Assembly: GCA_964647485.1 (NCBI GenBank)
Contig: CAZYHV010000005.1
Coordinates: 102,554-166,553, forward strand
Length of the DNA stretch: 64,000 nt
Direction: 5' to 3'
DNA from: FW021-bin31 sp964647485
GTDB lineage: Bacteria; Bacteroidota; Bacteroidia; Chitinophagales; Chitinophagaceae
Each line of letters starts with the position of its first letter. Position 1 is the stretch's first letter. This document shows, piece after piece, positions 16,686-24,185 of this stretch. Below the pieces are notes generated by a model. It ran no database searches. It was not told the origin of the DNA and worked only from the letters and a program-made list of their open reading frames with translations. A program made the position numbers and the translations under genes.

Positions 16686-17270
16686 ATGACTCCTGAACGA
16701 AAAGAAAAACTCTCAAGGGTATTAGAGAAAAGACAACCGGATTTAACCGTGGTCATGGAGAACATTCATGATCCGCATAATATAGCTGCCGTCATGCGGA
16801 GTTGTGATGCTGTTGGCATACAAGAAATATATATTCTCAATACAATCTTACCCACAAGAAAAAATTGGGGTATTCGGACTTCCTCCAGCGCCAATAAATG
16901 GTTAAGTATTCATACTTTTGAAGACACCAAAAAGTGCTTTGATAAAATTAGAGAGAAATACCAAAAGATTTATACTACCAAGCTCAGCGAAAATGCTTCT
17001 ATTCTTTATGACATGGATTTTACAGCCTCTGTAGCACTGGTATTTGGAAATGAAAAAAGAGGAGTAAGCGAGGATGCCTGCCAATATGCGGATGGAAATT
17101 TTATTATCCCCCAAGTAGGAATGATTAGTTCTCTTAATATCTCTGTAGCCTGTGCCGTTTCCTTATATGAAGCCTATCGTCAGAAAGAACAAGCCGGACA
17201 TTATAAAAAGCCAAAATTGCAGGGAGAAGCTTTAGAAAAAATTCAACAGGACTGGAAAATTTTCGACTAA
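16686..17270 (+). CDS. trmH: SpoU/TrmH-family tRNA 2'-O-methyltransferase
   Basis: A 194-residue SPOUT methyltransferase. The three family motifs are visible: NIHDPHNIAAVMRSCDAVG (motif 1), VALVFGNEKRGVSED (motif 2) and PQVGMISSLNISVACAVSLYEA (motif 3). Size and the opening ERKEKLSRVLEKRQPDLTVV fit TrmH, which methylates G18 of tRNAs with SAM. Assignment to TrmH over an rRNA target is by length and N-terminal helix and is likely, not certain. It is 5 bases downstream of rlpA and convergent with the BrkB gene. Confidence 0.87.
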   Translation: MTPERKEKLSRVLEKRQPDLTVVMENIHDPHNIAAVMRSCDAVGIQEIYILNTILPTRKNWGIRTSSSANKWLSIHTFEDTKKCFDKIREKYQKIYTTKLSENASILYDMDFTASVALVFGNEKRGVSEDACQYADGNFIIPQVGMISSLNISVACAVSLYEAYRQKEQAGHYKKPKLQGEALEKIQQDWKIFD

Positions 17271-17275
17271 CCAAA

Positions 17276-18238
17276 TCATTCTGATTTGGAGTCCTTCTTT
17301 CCTTCAATCAGCCCTAACTTTTTTTTGTGCAATAATTCAATACTGGTATTCAGCTCGAATCCTAAGAGAAGGACATAAGAGTTGATATACACCCATAACA
17401 TCAAAATAATAATCGAGCCAATCGACCCATAAATTCGATTATAATTGCTAAAGTTCTTTACATAAAAGGAGAACCCTAAGGTCGTTAGTATCATCAAAAT
17501 AGTCGCCAAAGTAGATCCCGGAGTAATAAACTTCCATCGTTGTTCTCTAGCTGGAGCATATGTGTATATTAAGGAAAGCATCATAAAGAACATCAATAAG
17601 ATAAGGATCCATCTGATTAGATCAATAAAAACACTCACGAAGTCATTTCTCAAATGAAGTCCATTCAGCACATCGGTCACAATAACACTTTGAATAACCA
17701 TAACGACGACCAAAATCACGGTAAGGAAAATCAAAACCCAGTTTAGTTTTAGAGCCATCCAGCGCAACTTTATAAAATTACGTCTAGTAAAGCCCGGAAG
17801 ATCCCTGTTAAAGGCTCTGATAATCCCGGCGACAGCAGAGGAAGAATAATACATAGCCAAAAGAAAGGAAAAAGATAACAACCCTGTTCGCTGTGTATGC
17901 AAAAAATCATGAATAACACCATGAACGATGTTATAGGTATTTTCATTTGGAGTAATATCTCTTACAAAAAGATAAATTGTATTTTCAAGGTTATCCATAG
18001 GTACATAGGGCAAAAGAGTAAACAAGAAAATACAAGTAGGCGGAATAGCTAACAAAAAGAAAAAAGTAATAGATGCAGCGCGGTCAGTTACTGCTGCTTT
18101 CTGCAACGATTGAATTAGGGTTCTCAATACTTCATACAAAGGAATCCCCCTAAAACCCGGTGGCACTGTCTTCTTAAATCTATTAACTACAAACTGAACA
18201 GGTTGAAGATGCTTTAAAAAGCGTTTTACTTTATTCAT
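17276..18238 (-). CDS. YihY/BrkB-family inner membrane protein
   Basis: A 320-residue protein with about six membrane helices, matching the YihY/virulence factor BrkB family. Recognisable parts are DRAASITFFFLLAIPPTCIFL, the SSSAVAGIIRAFNR segment (residues near 145), and YGSIGSIIILMLWVYINSYVLLLG close to the end. The older annotation as RNase BN is wrong for this family and the function remains unclear. It lies 38 bases downstream of mltG on the same strand, probably in one transcript with it. Confidence 0.85.
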   Translation of the reverse strand: MNKVKRFLKHLQPVQFVVNRFKKTVPPGFRGIPLYEVLRTLIQSLQKAAVTDRAASITFFFLLAIPPTCIFLFTLLPYVPMDNLENTIYLFVRDITPNENTYNIVHGVIHDFLHTQRTGLLSFSFLLAMYYSSSAVAGIIRAFNRDLPGFTRRNFIKLRWMALKLNWVLIFLTVILVVVMVIQSVIVTDVLNGLHLRNDFVSVFIDLIRWILILLMFFMMLSLIYTYAPAREQRWKFITPGSTLATILMILTTLGFSFYVKNFSNYNRIYGSIGSIIILMLWVYINSYVLLLGFELNTSIELLHKKKLGLIEGKKDSKSE

Positions 18239-18276
18239 AGCAGAACCTCTGTTTTCTTTCTTTCCCTAATAAAATC

Positions 18277-19320
18277 CTATTTAATATTCAATTTATTCAA
18301 TGCTTTATGGTAAGCTCGTGCATGTTTTATATGTTGAGAATAGGTCTCTTCAAAGACATGTGTTCCCGATAAATCAGCTTTTGCTGTAAAATAATAATAA
18401 TCTGTTTTAGGGGCTTTCAAAACGGCATCTATCGTCTTTATAGAAGGAGTACAAATAGGCCCCGGGGGAAGACCTTTATGAATATATGTATTATATGGAG
18501 AAGCTACCGAGAGCTCCTTTCCGGTCACTCGTTTTAAGGCAAAATCTTTCAAAGCGAATTTGATGGTAGGATCGGCGCCAAGTTTCATCCCAATTGACAA
18601 ACGATTCAAATACACACTAGCAATCAGTGGTTTCTCTTGAAGTTGGTTGGTTTCTTCTTCTACAATGGAAGCTAAGATATAAACTTCATTCGGTCTTAGT
18701 CCCAACGAATCAGCTGCATCTCTCCTGCTTGCATTCCAAAATGTATTTCTTTCTTTAACCAATCTTTTATAGGTTTCTTGCGCATCAGTATTCCAAAAAA
18801 ATTGGTAAGTATTAGGGATAATCGCACAAATTGCATTTTCTCTATTGAAATCATTGTGACGTAAAAAAGCAGAATCCTCGAATATTTTCATAAAAGCGAT
18901 CGAATCCGGAGCTAATTTTGAAGAAAGGAATTGAGCCACATCTGCTTTTGTCCTTTCTTTATTAATCACCAACCTCACCGGTGTTTGTTTCCCGGAATGT
19001 AACAATCGTACCAGATCAAAATTGCTCATATCAGAAGTTAATTTATATTTACCGGCATATATATGCTCCGGATAATTCATGGCTTTGGCAACCTCATTAA
19101 AATTTTTGGGATGACTCAAAAGTTTTCTCTTATGCAGACTATCGAGTACAGTGGAATAAACAGCTCCATCAGGAATATAAAGGAAGGTTTCCTCTTCTGT
19201 TTTTAAAGCATGTGGAGAAAATAATACCCAGCTTAGAAAAGCTGCTACAATAAAAATGAGCAAAATTAGTAGGAGAATATATTTCCAAAGTGAACTACTT
19301 CGCTTCTTCGTCATAAGCAT
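18277..19320 (-). CDS. mltG: Endolytic murein transglycosylase MltG
   Basis: MltG cuts nascent glycan strands in the inner membrane and sets their length. The 347-residue protein has one N-terminal membrane helix (about 14-34), a LysM-like subdomain (IPDGAVYSTVLDSLHKRKLL) and the YceG catalytic domain with ASIVEEETNQLQEKPLIASV, in which the EEE holds the catalytic glutamate, followed by GADPTIKFAL, SPYNTYIHKGLPPGPICTP and YYFTAKADLSGTHVF. It appears complete. The secG terminator hairpin lies just upstream. Confidence 0.95.
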   Translation of the reverse strand: MLMTKKRSSSLWKYILLLILLIFIVAAFLSWVLFSPHALKTEEETFLYIPDGAVYSTVLDSLHKRKLLSHPKNFNEVAKAMNYPEHIYAGKYKLTSDMSNFDLVRLLHSGKQTPVRLVINKERTKADVAQFLSSKLAPDSIAFMKIFEDSAFLRHNDFNRENAICAIIPNTYQFFWNTDAQETYKRLVKERNTFWNASRRDAADSLGLRPNEVYILASIVEEETNQLQEKPLIASVYLNRLSIGMKLGADPTIKFALKDFALKRVTGKELSVASPYNTYIHKGLPPGPICTPSIKTIDAVLKAPKTDYYYFTAKADLSGTHVFEETYSQHIKHARAYHKALNKLNIK

Positions 19321-19354
19321 TAAATTTTAACGATGCCTATCAAAGATATAAAAA

Positions 19355-19374
19355 GCCTCGCTATTATGCGAGGC
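19355..19374 (-). terminator. Rho-independent terminator after secG
   Basis: GCCTCGC and GCGAGGC form a perfect 7-base stem with a 6-base loop, followed on the minus strand by a T run (A run at 19351-19354 on the plus strand). It lies 27 bases past the secG stop. A TATCTTTG promoter box for mltG (19341-19348, minus strand) follows directly. Confidence 0.8.
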
Positions 19375-19400
19375 CTCATTTTATTCCTTTTAAAAAAGAC

Positions 19401-19868
19401 TTAATCATTTTCTTTAGGCGGAACGGTTGGTATCTGACTTTGACTTTGAGAAGGTGCTTCTGTTGTTTGAGGAGCTTGTTGTTGCGTAGCGGGAGCTTGT
19501 TGTTGAGAGGAAGGTGCCTGCTGAGGCTGACCACTTCCATTAGAAGGAGCATTTAAGGGCGTCGCATTAGGGCTGGAAGGCGTAGGTAAAGTAATATTAT
19601 TTTCCATCAGACTTCCATTTTGTGAGCCTTGATTATTATTGGCTTCAGATATAAAGAAAGAAGAAGCCAGCGACAAAGCTGCAATAAAGATAATCAATCC
19701 CCAAGTCCCTTTCTCCAAAAAGTCGGTAGTCTGTCTTACGCCCATGGTCTGGTTACTGAATCCTCCAAAAGCACCGGACAATCCTCCCCCTTTCGGGTTC
19801 TGAACCAATACAAATATAGCCAGCAGTACACTCGCAATCAAAATCAAAATTCCAAAAAATATTAACAT
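19401..19868 (-). CDS. secG: Preprotein translocase subunit SecG with a long Gln/Pro-rich tail
   Basis: SecG assists the SecYEG channel. The first 75 residues are a normal SecG: a membrane helix, QNPKGGGLSGAFGG, MGVRQTTDFLEKGTW and a second membrane helix. The remaining 75 or so residues are a low-complexity tail of Gln, Pro, Ser, Ala and Asn that most SecG proteins lack in this form. The upstream gene ends two bases before the start codon, so the two are cotranscribed and probably translationally coupled. Confidence 0.93.
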   Translation of the reverse strand: MLIFFGILILIASVLLAIFVLVQNPKGGGLSGAFGGFSNQTMGVRQTTDFLEKGTWGLIIFIAALSLASSFFISEANNNQGSQNGSLMENNITLPTPSSPNATPLNAPSNGSGQPQQAPSSQQQAPATQQQAPQTTEAPSQSQSQIPTVPPKEND

Positions 19869-19869
19869 A

Positions 19870-20820
19870 TTATTGCGCTTTAAAAGCTTTTATCTTTTTT
19901 GCAAAATAAGTCTTTTTTTCAGGATTAAGCAAAATTAGTTTTCGATAAACCTCTTCTGCCTTATTAAAATCCCCATATTGTACCCATATTTCTGCCATTG
20001 ATTCCGTAATTACTTCATTATCTTTCAGGTTAACATCCTCTTCCTCCTCATTATTCATTTCCTTCTCTGTATCTCCTTCTTCTCTCCCTTCTTCCTTAAC
20101 TACCGTATCCTCATCTTTTAATTTTTCCTCCTCCGGCATTGCTTGGGGTCGTTTCATTTTTTTTAACCAACCGGTAAAGCTATTAACTTGTTCCATCGTT
20201 GGTGGTTTATCATTTTCTATTTCTTCCGGAAGTTTTGTTTGTGTATAGGCAAAATAATCTTCAGTATATAATGGTTGAATAGCTGAGATAGGAGTTTGAT
20301 TATCTTCTTTCTCTGCTGATTCCTCCGTTTCAATATTCTTTTTTGAAGTCGTCACTTTTTCATCCTTCTTTTCTTCTTCCTCTTCTTTGGAGGAAGTATC
20401 TACAACATTTTCCTTTGATTTTTCTACATTTTCCTCCTCTTCCGGCACGGATAAATTACCCTGCAGAATATTACTAGTTGGAAATTCCTTCCCTTCATCC
20501 TCATTTTTGGCGGATCTTTCTTCTTTCAGCTTTTCTTCAGTTTCTGTTATTTCTTTCGCATGAAGATGATCCTCTTGTTGTTTGTTTTGAAACAGAGCTC
20601 CATTCTCAATGCTTCGTTGTAATAAAAGGGGGTAAAAAGCATATAAAGCGGCATGTTCCATCGCAGCCTTATTTTCCCTGTTTGAAAAAGCATTGACCCA
20701 ATGGAAATGAGCCATATAAGGATAATCCTTCATGAGGGATTCTATTACCTGTTGACTTACTTTCTCGGGATAATTCTTTACAAATAATTGATGGACAGCG
20801 CTTTTCTTATCAGCATTCAT
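19870..20820 (-). CDS. Acidic low-complexity protein with a TPR-like C-terminus
   Basis: A 316-residue soluble protein. The N-terminal 80 residues are ordinary and helical (AVHQLFVKNYPEKVSQQ, then YPYMAHFHWVNAF). The middle, about 85-265, is dominated by Glu, Lys, Asp and Thr. The C-terminal 40 residues, MAEIWVQYGDFNKAEEVYRK and the following LILLNPEK, form one TPR-like helical pair. I do not recognise a named family, but genes like this commonly lie between lptE and secG in Bacteroidota. A scaffold role in the envelope machinery is only a guess. Confidence 0.7.
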   Translation of the reverse strand: MNADKKSAVHQLFVKNYPEKVSQQVIESLMKDYPYMAHFHWVNAFSNRENKAAMEHAALYAFYPLLLQRSIENGALFQNKQQEDHLHAKEITETEEKLKEERSAKNEDEGKEFPTSNILQGNLSVPEEEENVEKSKENVVDTSSKEEEEEKKDEKVTTSKKNIETEESAEKEDNQTPISAIQPLYTEDYFAYTQTKLPEEIENDKPPTMEQVNSFTGWLKKMKRPQAMPEEEKLKDEDTVVKEEGREEGDTEKEMNNEEEEDVNLKDNEVITESMAEIWVQYGDFNKAEEVYRKLILLNPEKKTYFAKKIKAFKAQ

Positions 20821-20841
20821 AGCGATTAAGTTACTCGATTT

Positions 20842-21351
20842 TTACCAATTGACAAAGGCCTTATTGAAAATATCACTAACTAATTCTTTACTAATATCTT
20901 CTACCAACCCATCCTGTACCTGATCCAAAGATTTATCAGCAGAAAAATCTTCCGAACGAGAAAAAGTTTGGGAAAAATCATCATCCGGATCAATATTCGA
21001 AGTAAATTTTACTTTAACAGCAATAGTTAAACGAGCAGAAGCCGGTTTTTCAACATCCTGAACAGCCACGGTAGAGGTTCCATATTTAGTAATGGTACAA
21101 TCAAAGATATAATCTACCTGATCAGAATTTACCTGTGATAACTTCGTCTGAGAGGTAATCTTGTTTTTTAGTTCCTCCGTCATTTTATCTGCCAAGGTCG
21201 GATTGACATAATTTGCTTCATTTAGAAACTTTTTAACATTCACAGTGGTTGCCGCAGCATCTACACTAGCACCTGTGAAGCTATAGATTCCACAACCGAT
21301 ACTCAAAAGGAGCCATGAACACACAACCCCAAAAAAAATTTTTCTAATCAT
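20842..21351 (-). CDS. lptE: LPS assembly lipoprotein LptE (Bacteroidota type)
   Basis: A 169-residue lipoprotein with the lipobox LLSIGC (C20) followed by GIYSFTGASVD, a pattern typical of Bacteroidota LptE. The rest is the alternating helix and strand pattern of the family, with NVKKFLNEANYVNPTLADK and a C-terminal SKELVSDIFNKAFVNW. LptE plugs LptD in the outer membrane and helps deliver LPS to the surface. The sigma-54 activator gene overlaps its start by 8 bases, so they are likely in one operon with the TPR-like gene and secG. Confidence 0.88.
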   Translation of the reverse strand: MIRKIFFGVVCSWLLLSIGCGIYSFTGASVDAAATTVNVKKFLNEANYVNPTLADKMTEELKNKITSQTKLSQVNSDQVDYIFDCTITKYGTSTVAVQDVEKPASARLTIAVKVKFTSNIDPDDDFSQTFSRSEDFSADKSLDQVQDGLVEDISKELVSDIFNKAFVNW

Positions 21352-22612
21352 TAATATTGTATTCTTTTAATTTTCTGTAGAGGGTTCTTTCTGATATACC
21401 TAAATCCATCGCTGCATTTTTACGTTTTCCGCGATGTTTCTTTAACGCTTTTTGTATAAGCTCTTTCTCCTTGTCTGCAATCGTCAGACTTTCTTCCACT
21501 TCTTCATGATGATTCATGTCCTCATCTCGTAATATAATCGGATGACTTGTTGATAATGCATTTTGTCCTATCTCTGTTTCTCTTTCATCATAATAATCTC
21601 CCTCCGTCATAAATCTTTTGTTATCTTCATCGTGACGTTCCTGATACTTTTCCTGTACTTTTCCGGCCATTTCCGGATTCTGTAACACATCAAAAAACAT
21701 TCGCTTCAGTTCGGTCACATCCTTTCTCATGTCAAAAAACAGTTTATAGAGGATTTCTCTTTCAGAGCCAAAGTCTCCTCCATGCTCTGCTTGTGCTTGA
21801 GCTTTAGCCAATACCGGTAAGAATTTATTGTGATCCGGTAAAAAAGCCTTCAATCCCTCACTATCAATCGACTTATCTTTACTTAATACCGAAATCTGTT
21901 CAGAAATATTCTTTAATTCCCTCACATTACCCGGCCAGGAGTATGAAACCAACAATTTCCTGGCATCTTCTGTTAATCTGACCGGTTCGGTTCGGTATTT
22001 ATCTGCAAAATCAGCACAAAATTTCCTAAACAGTAAAGAGATATCTTCTTTTCTCTCCCGTAAAGCAGGCACACGAATTGGCACCGTATTCAGCCGATAA
22101 TATAAATCTTCTCTAAACTTTCCTTTTTGAGTCTCTTCTAAAAGGTTTTTATTGGTCGCTGCAATGACCCGCACATCTGTGCGCTGTACCTTTGATGCTC
22201 CCACCTTAATAAACTCACCGGTTTCCAAAACACGCAAAAGCCGTGCCTGAGTTGCCATTGGCATTTCTCCAATCTCATCTAAAAATATAGTTCCTCCGGT
22301 TACCGTTTCAAAATACCCTTTTCTTTTGTCGGTCGCTCCTGTAAAAGCACCCTTTTCATGACCAAAAAGTTCAGAATCTATTGTTCCTTCCGGAATAGCA
22401 CCGCAATTAACAGCAATAAAGGGATTGTGTTTTCGAGCACTCTGGGTATGAATAATTTGAGAAAAGGCTTCTTTCCCAACTCCACTTTCTCCCATAATCA
22501 ATACCGTTAACTCAGTAGCAGCCACCTGCATAGCCACCTTTATGGCATAATTTAATTCTGGAGAATTTCCTATAATCCCAAACTTATTTTTTACAGACTG
22601 AATCTCCGGCAT
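21344..22612 (-). CDS. Sigma-54-dependent transcriptional activator, no receiver domain
   Basis: The protein starts directly with the AAA+ domain: FGIIGNSPELNYAI, Walker A GESGVGKE, the sigma-54 contact loop GAFTGA, Walker B FLDEIGEMP and RLRVLE-type sensor elements. A linker of about 100 residues leads to a Fis-type helix-turn-helix, AAMDLGISERTLYRKLKEY. There is no phosphorylation or ligand-sensing domain at the N-terminus. I start at ATG 22610-22612 (MPEIQSVKNKFG); a longer frame to 22669 would overlap miaB by 37 bases. It ends inside the lptE start, suggesting coupled translation. Target genes are unknown. Confidence 0.92.
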   Translation of the reverse strand: MPEIQSVKNKFGIIGNSPELNYAIKVAMQVAATELTVLIMGESGVGKEAFSQIIHTQSARKHNPFIAVNCGAIPEGTIDSELFGHEKGAFTGATDKRKGYFETVTGGTIFLDEIGEMPMATQARLLRVLETGEFIKVGASKVQRTDVRVIAATNKNLLEETQKGKFREDLYYRLNTVPIRVPALRERKEDISLLFRKFCADFADKYRTEPVRLTEDARKLLVSYSWPGNVRELKNISEQISVLSKDKSIDSEGLKAFLPDHNKFLPVLAKAQAQAEHGGDFGSEREILYKLFFDMRKDVTELKRMFFDVLQNPEMAGKVQEKYQERHDEDNKRFMTEGDYYDERETEIGQNALSTSHPIILRDEDMNHHEEVEESLTIADKEKELIQKALKKHRGKRKNAAMDLGISERTLYRKLKEYNIND

Positions 22613-22632
22613 ATAATCTCTTATTTTTTTGA

Positions 22633-24048
22633 TTAATTTAGTCTTCCTAGTAATGTTGCTGAAGTACAATCGGTAATCTCTACATGAGCATAATCTCCCG
22701 GTTTTAATCCGGCATTCTCTTTAGGGAACACCACCATCTTATTCTGATCACTTCTTCCACTCCAATCTTCTTTACTCCTTTTTGAATCTCCTTCAATTAA
22801 GACTTTAAAGGTCTTTCCAATATCTTTCGGCATTGATTCCGCTTGATGTTTGTGTTGTAAATCAACGATTTCCTGCAACCTTCTTTTCTTTTCTTCCTCA
22901 TTTACATCATCTTCAAACCTTCTGGCAGCTACCGTTCCCGGTCTTTCAGAATACATAAACATATACGCCATATCATATCTTACAGCTTCCATCATGCTCA
23001 GGGTTTCCTCATGTTCTTCTAGGGTTTCTCCACAGAATCCGGCAATCATATCAGAAGAAATAGCGCAATCCGGCATTATTTCTCGAATACGTTTTACTTT
23101 ATTTAAATACCATTCCCGGGTATACGTACGATTCATTCGTTGTAATACCGCCGTACTTCCACTTTGTAACGGCAAATGGATATACTTGCAAATATTATCA
23201 TACTTTGCCATTGTATAAAGCACTTCATCGGTAATATCTTTGGGATGAGAAGTACTAAATCGAACTCTTAAATCAGGGCTCACTTTAGCTACCATTTCCA
23301 AAAGGTTAGCAAAATTCACACTCTGATTGGTTTCCGGATTCACCCAATTAAAAGAATCTACATTTTGTCCTAATAAAGTTACTTCTTTATAACCTTTGTC
23401 TTTCAATTCCACACATTCCCTTACAATAGAAAAAGGATCTCGGCTACGTTCTCTACCTCTAGTAAAAGGCACAACACAAAAAGTGCACATATTATTACAA
23501 CCACGCATAATAGAAACAAAAGCTGTCACCCCATTGCTATTCAGACGAACAGGGCTGACATCCGCATAAGTTTCTTCCCGGCTGAGAAAAACGTTAATGG
23601 CTCTGTTTCCCCCATCTGCTTCATCGATCAATCCGGGTAAAGCCCGATATGCATCAGGCCCGGCTATTAAGTCAACCAACTTTTCTTGTTCTAACAGTTT
23701 CGACTTCAAGCGCTCTGCCATACAGCCTAACACCCCAATAAGCATCCCGGGATTTTTTTTCTTTACACTGTTAAAAGCTTCCAGCCTTCGACGAATCGTC
23801 TGCTCAGCCTTATCTCTAATGGCGCAGGTGTTTATCAAAACAACCTTTGCATCTTCATATTTTTCTGTTACCCGGTATCCTTCTTTGGTTAACAAAGAGG
23901 CGACGATTTCGCTGTCATTGAAATTCATCTGACAGCCATAATTCTCTATATAAAACTTTTTTCCATTACTTTTCTCCGGATACATTGAACTGGTATAAGG
24001 GGTCCCTTGCCGCTGTTCATCCATTACCTTTAAACCTGTAATTGCCAT
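22633..24048 (-). CDS. miaB: tRNA-2-methylthio-N6-dimethylallyladenosine synthase MiaB
   Basis: MiaB adds the methylthio group to i6A37 of tRNA using two 4Fe-4S clusters. Visible are the N-terminal cluster motif (YIENYGCQMNFND, later LINTCAIRDKAE and LGCMAERLK), the radical-SAM motif RGCNNMCTFCVVPFTRGRE, and a C-terminal TRAM domain ending with HVEITDCTSATLLG. I choose ATG 24046-24048 (MAITGLKV). The frame reaches 24087, but a clear promoter with its -7 box at 24075-24082 makes the longer version unlikely. Head of the miaB / sigma-54 regulator / lptE / TPR / secG run. Confidence 0.95.
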   Translation of the reverse strand: MAITGLKVMDEQRQGTPYTSSMYPEKSNGKKFYIENYGCQMNFNDSEIVASLLTKEGYRVTEKYEDAKVVLINTCAIRDKAEQTIRRRLEAFNSVKKKNPGMLIGVLGCMAERLKSKLLEQEKLVDLIAGPDAYRALPGLIDEADGGNRAINVFLSREETYADVSPVRLNSNGVTAFVSIMRGCNNMCTFCVVPFTRGRERSRDPFSIVRECVELKDKGYKEVTLLGQNVDSFNWVNPETNQSVNFANLLEMVAKVSPDLRVRFSTSHPKDITDEVLYTMAKYDNICKYIHLPLQSGSTAVLQRMNRTYTREWYLNKVKRIREIMPDCAISSDMIAGFCGETLEEHEETLSMMEAVRYDMAYMFMYSERPGTVAARRFEDDVNEEEKKRRLQEIVDLQHKHQAESMPKDIGKTFKVLIEGDSKRSKEDWSGRSDQNKMVVFPKENAGLKPGDYAHVEITDCTSATLLGRLN

Positions 24049-24074
24049 ATTTGTCTTATTTGAAAATTGAACTA

Positions 24075-24105
24075 CAAAAGTAATCAAAGAAACAAAAATG
24101 TCAAA
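24075..24105 (-). promoter_or_regulatory. Bacteroidota-type promoter of miaB
   Basis: On the minus strand TTTG (24102-24105), 19 bases, then TACTTTTG (24075-24082), matching the TTTG-N19-TAnnTTTG consensus of the phylum. Transcription would start near 24068, about 20 bases before the chosen ATG. Confidence 0.75.
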
Positions 24106-24185
24106 ATGTCAGCAAAAGATTTAAGGTCTTTACAACATATTTATTGAAATCCACTTTTGGTCTCTTTAACCACATTTTCATTTCG

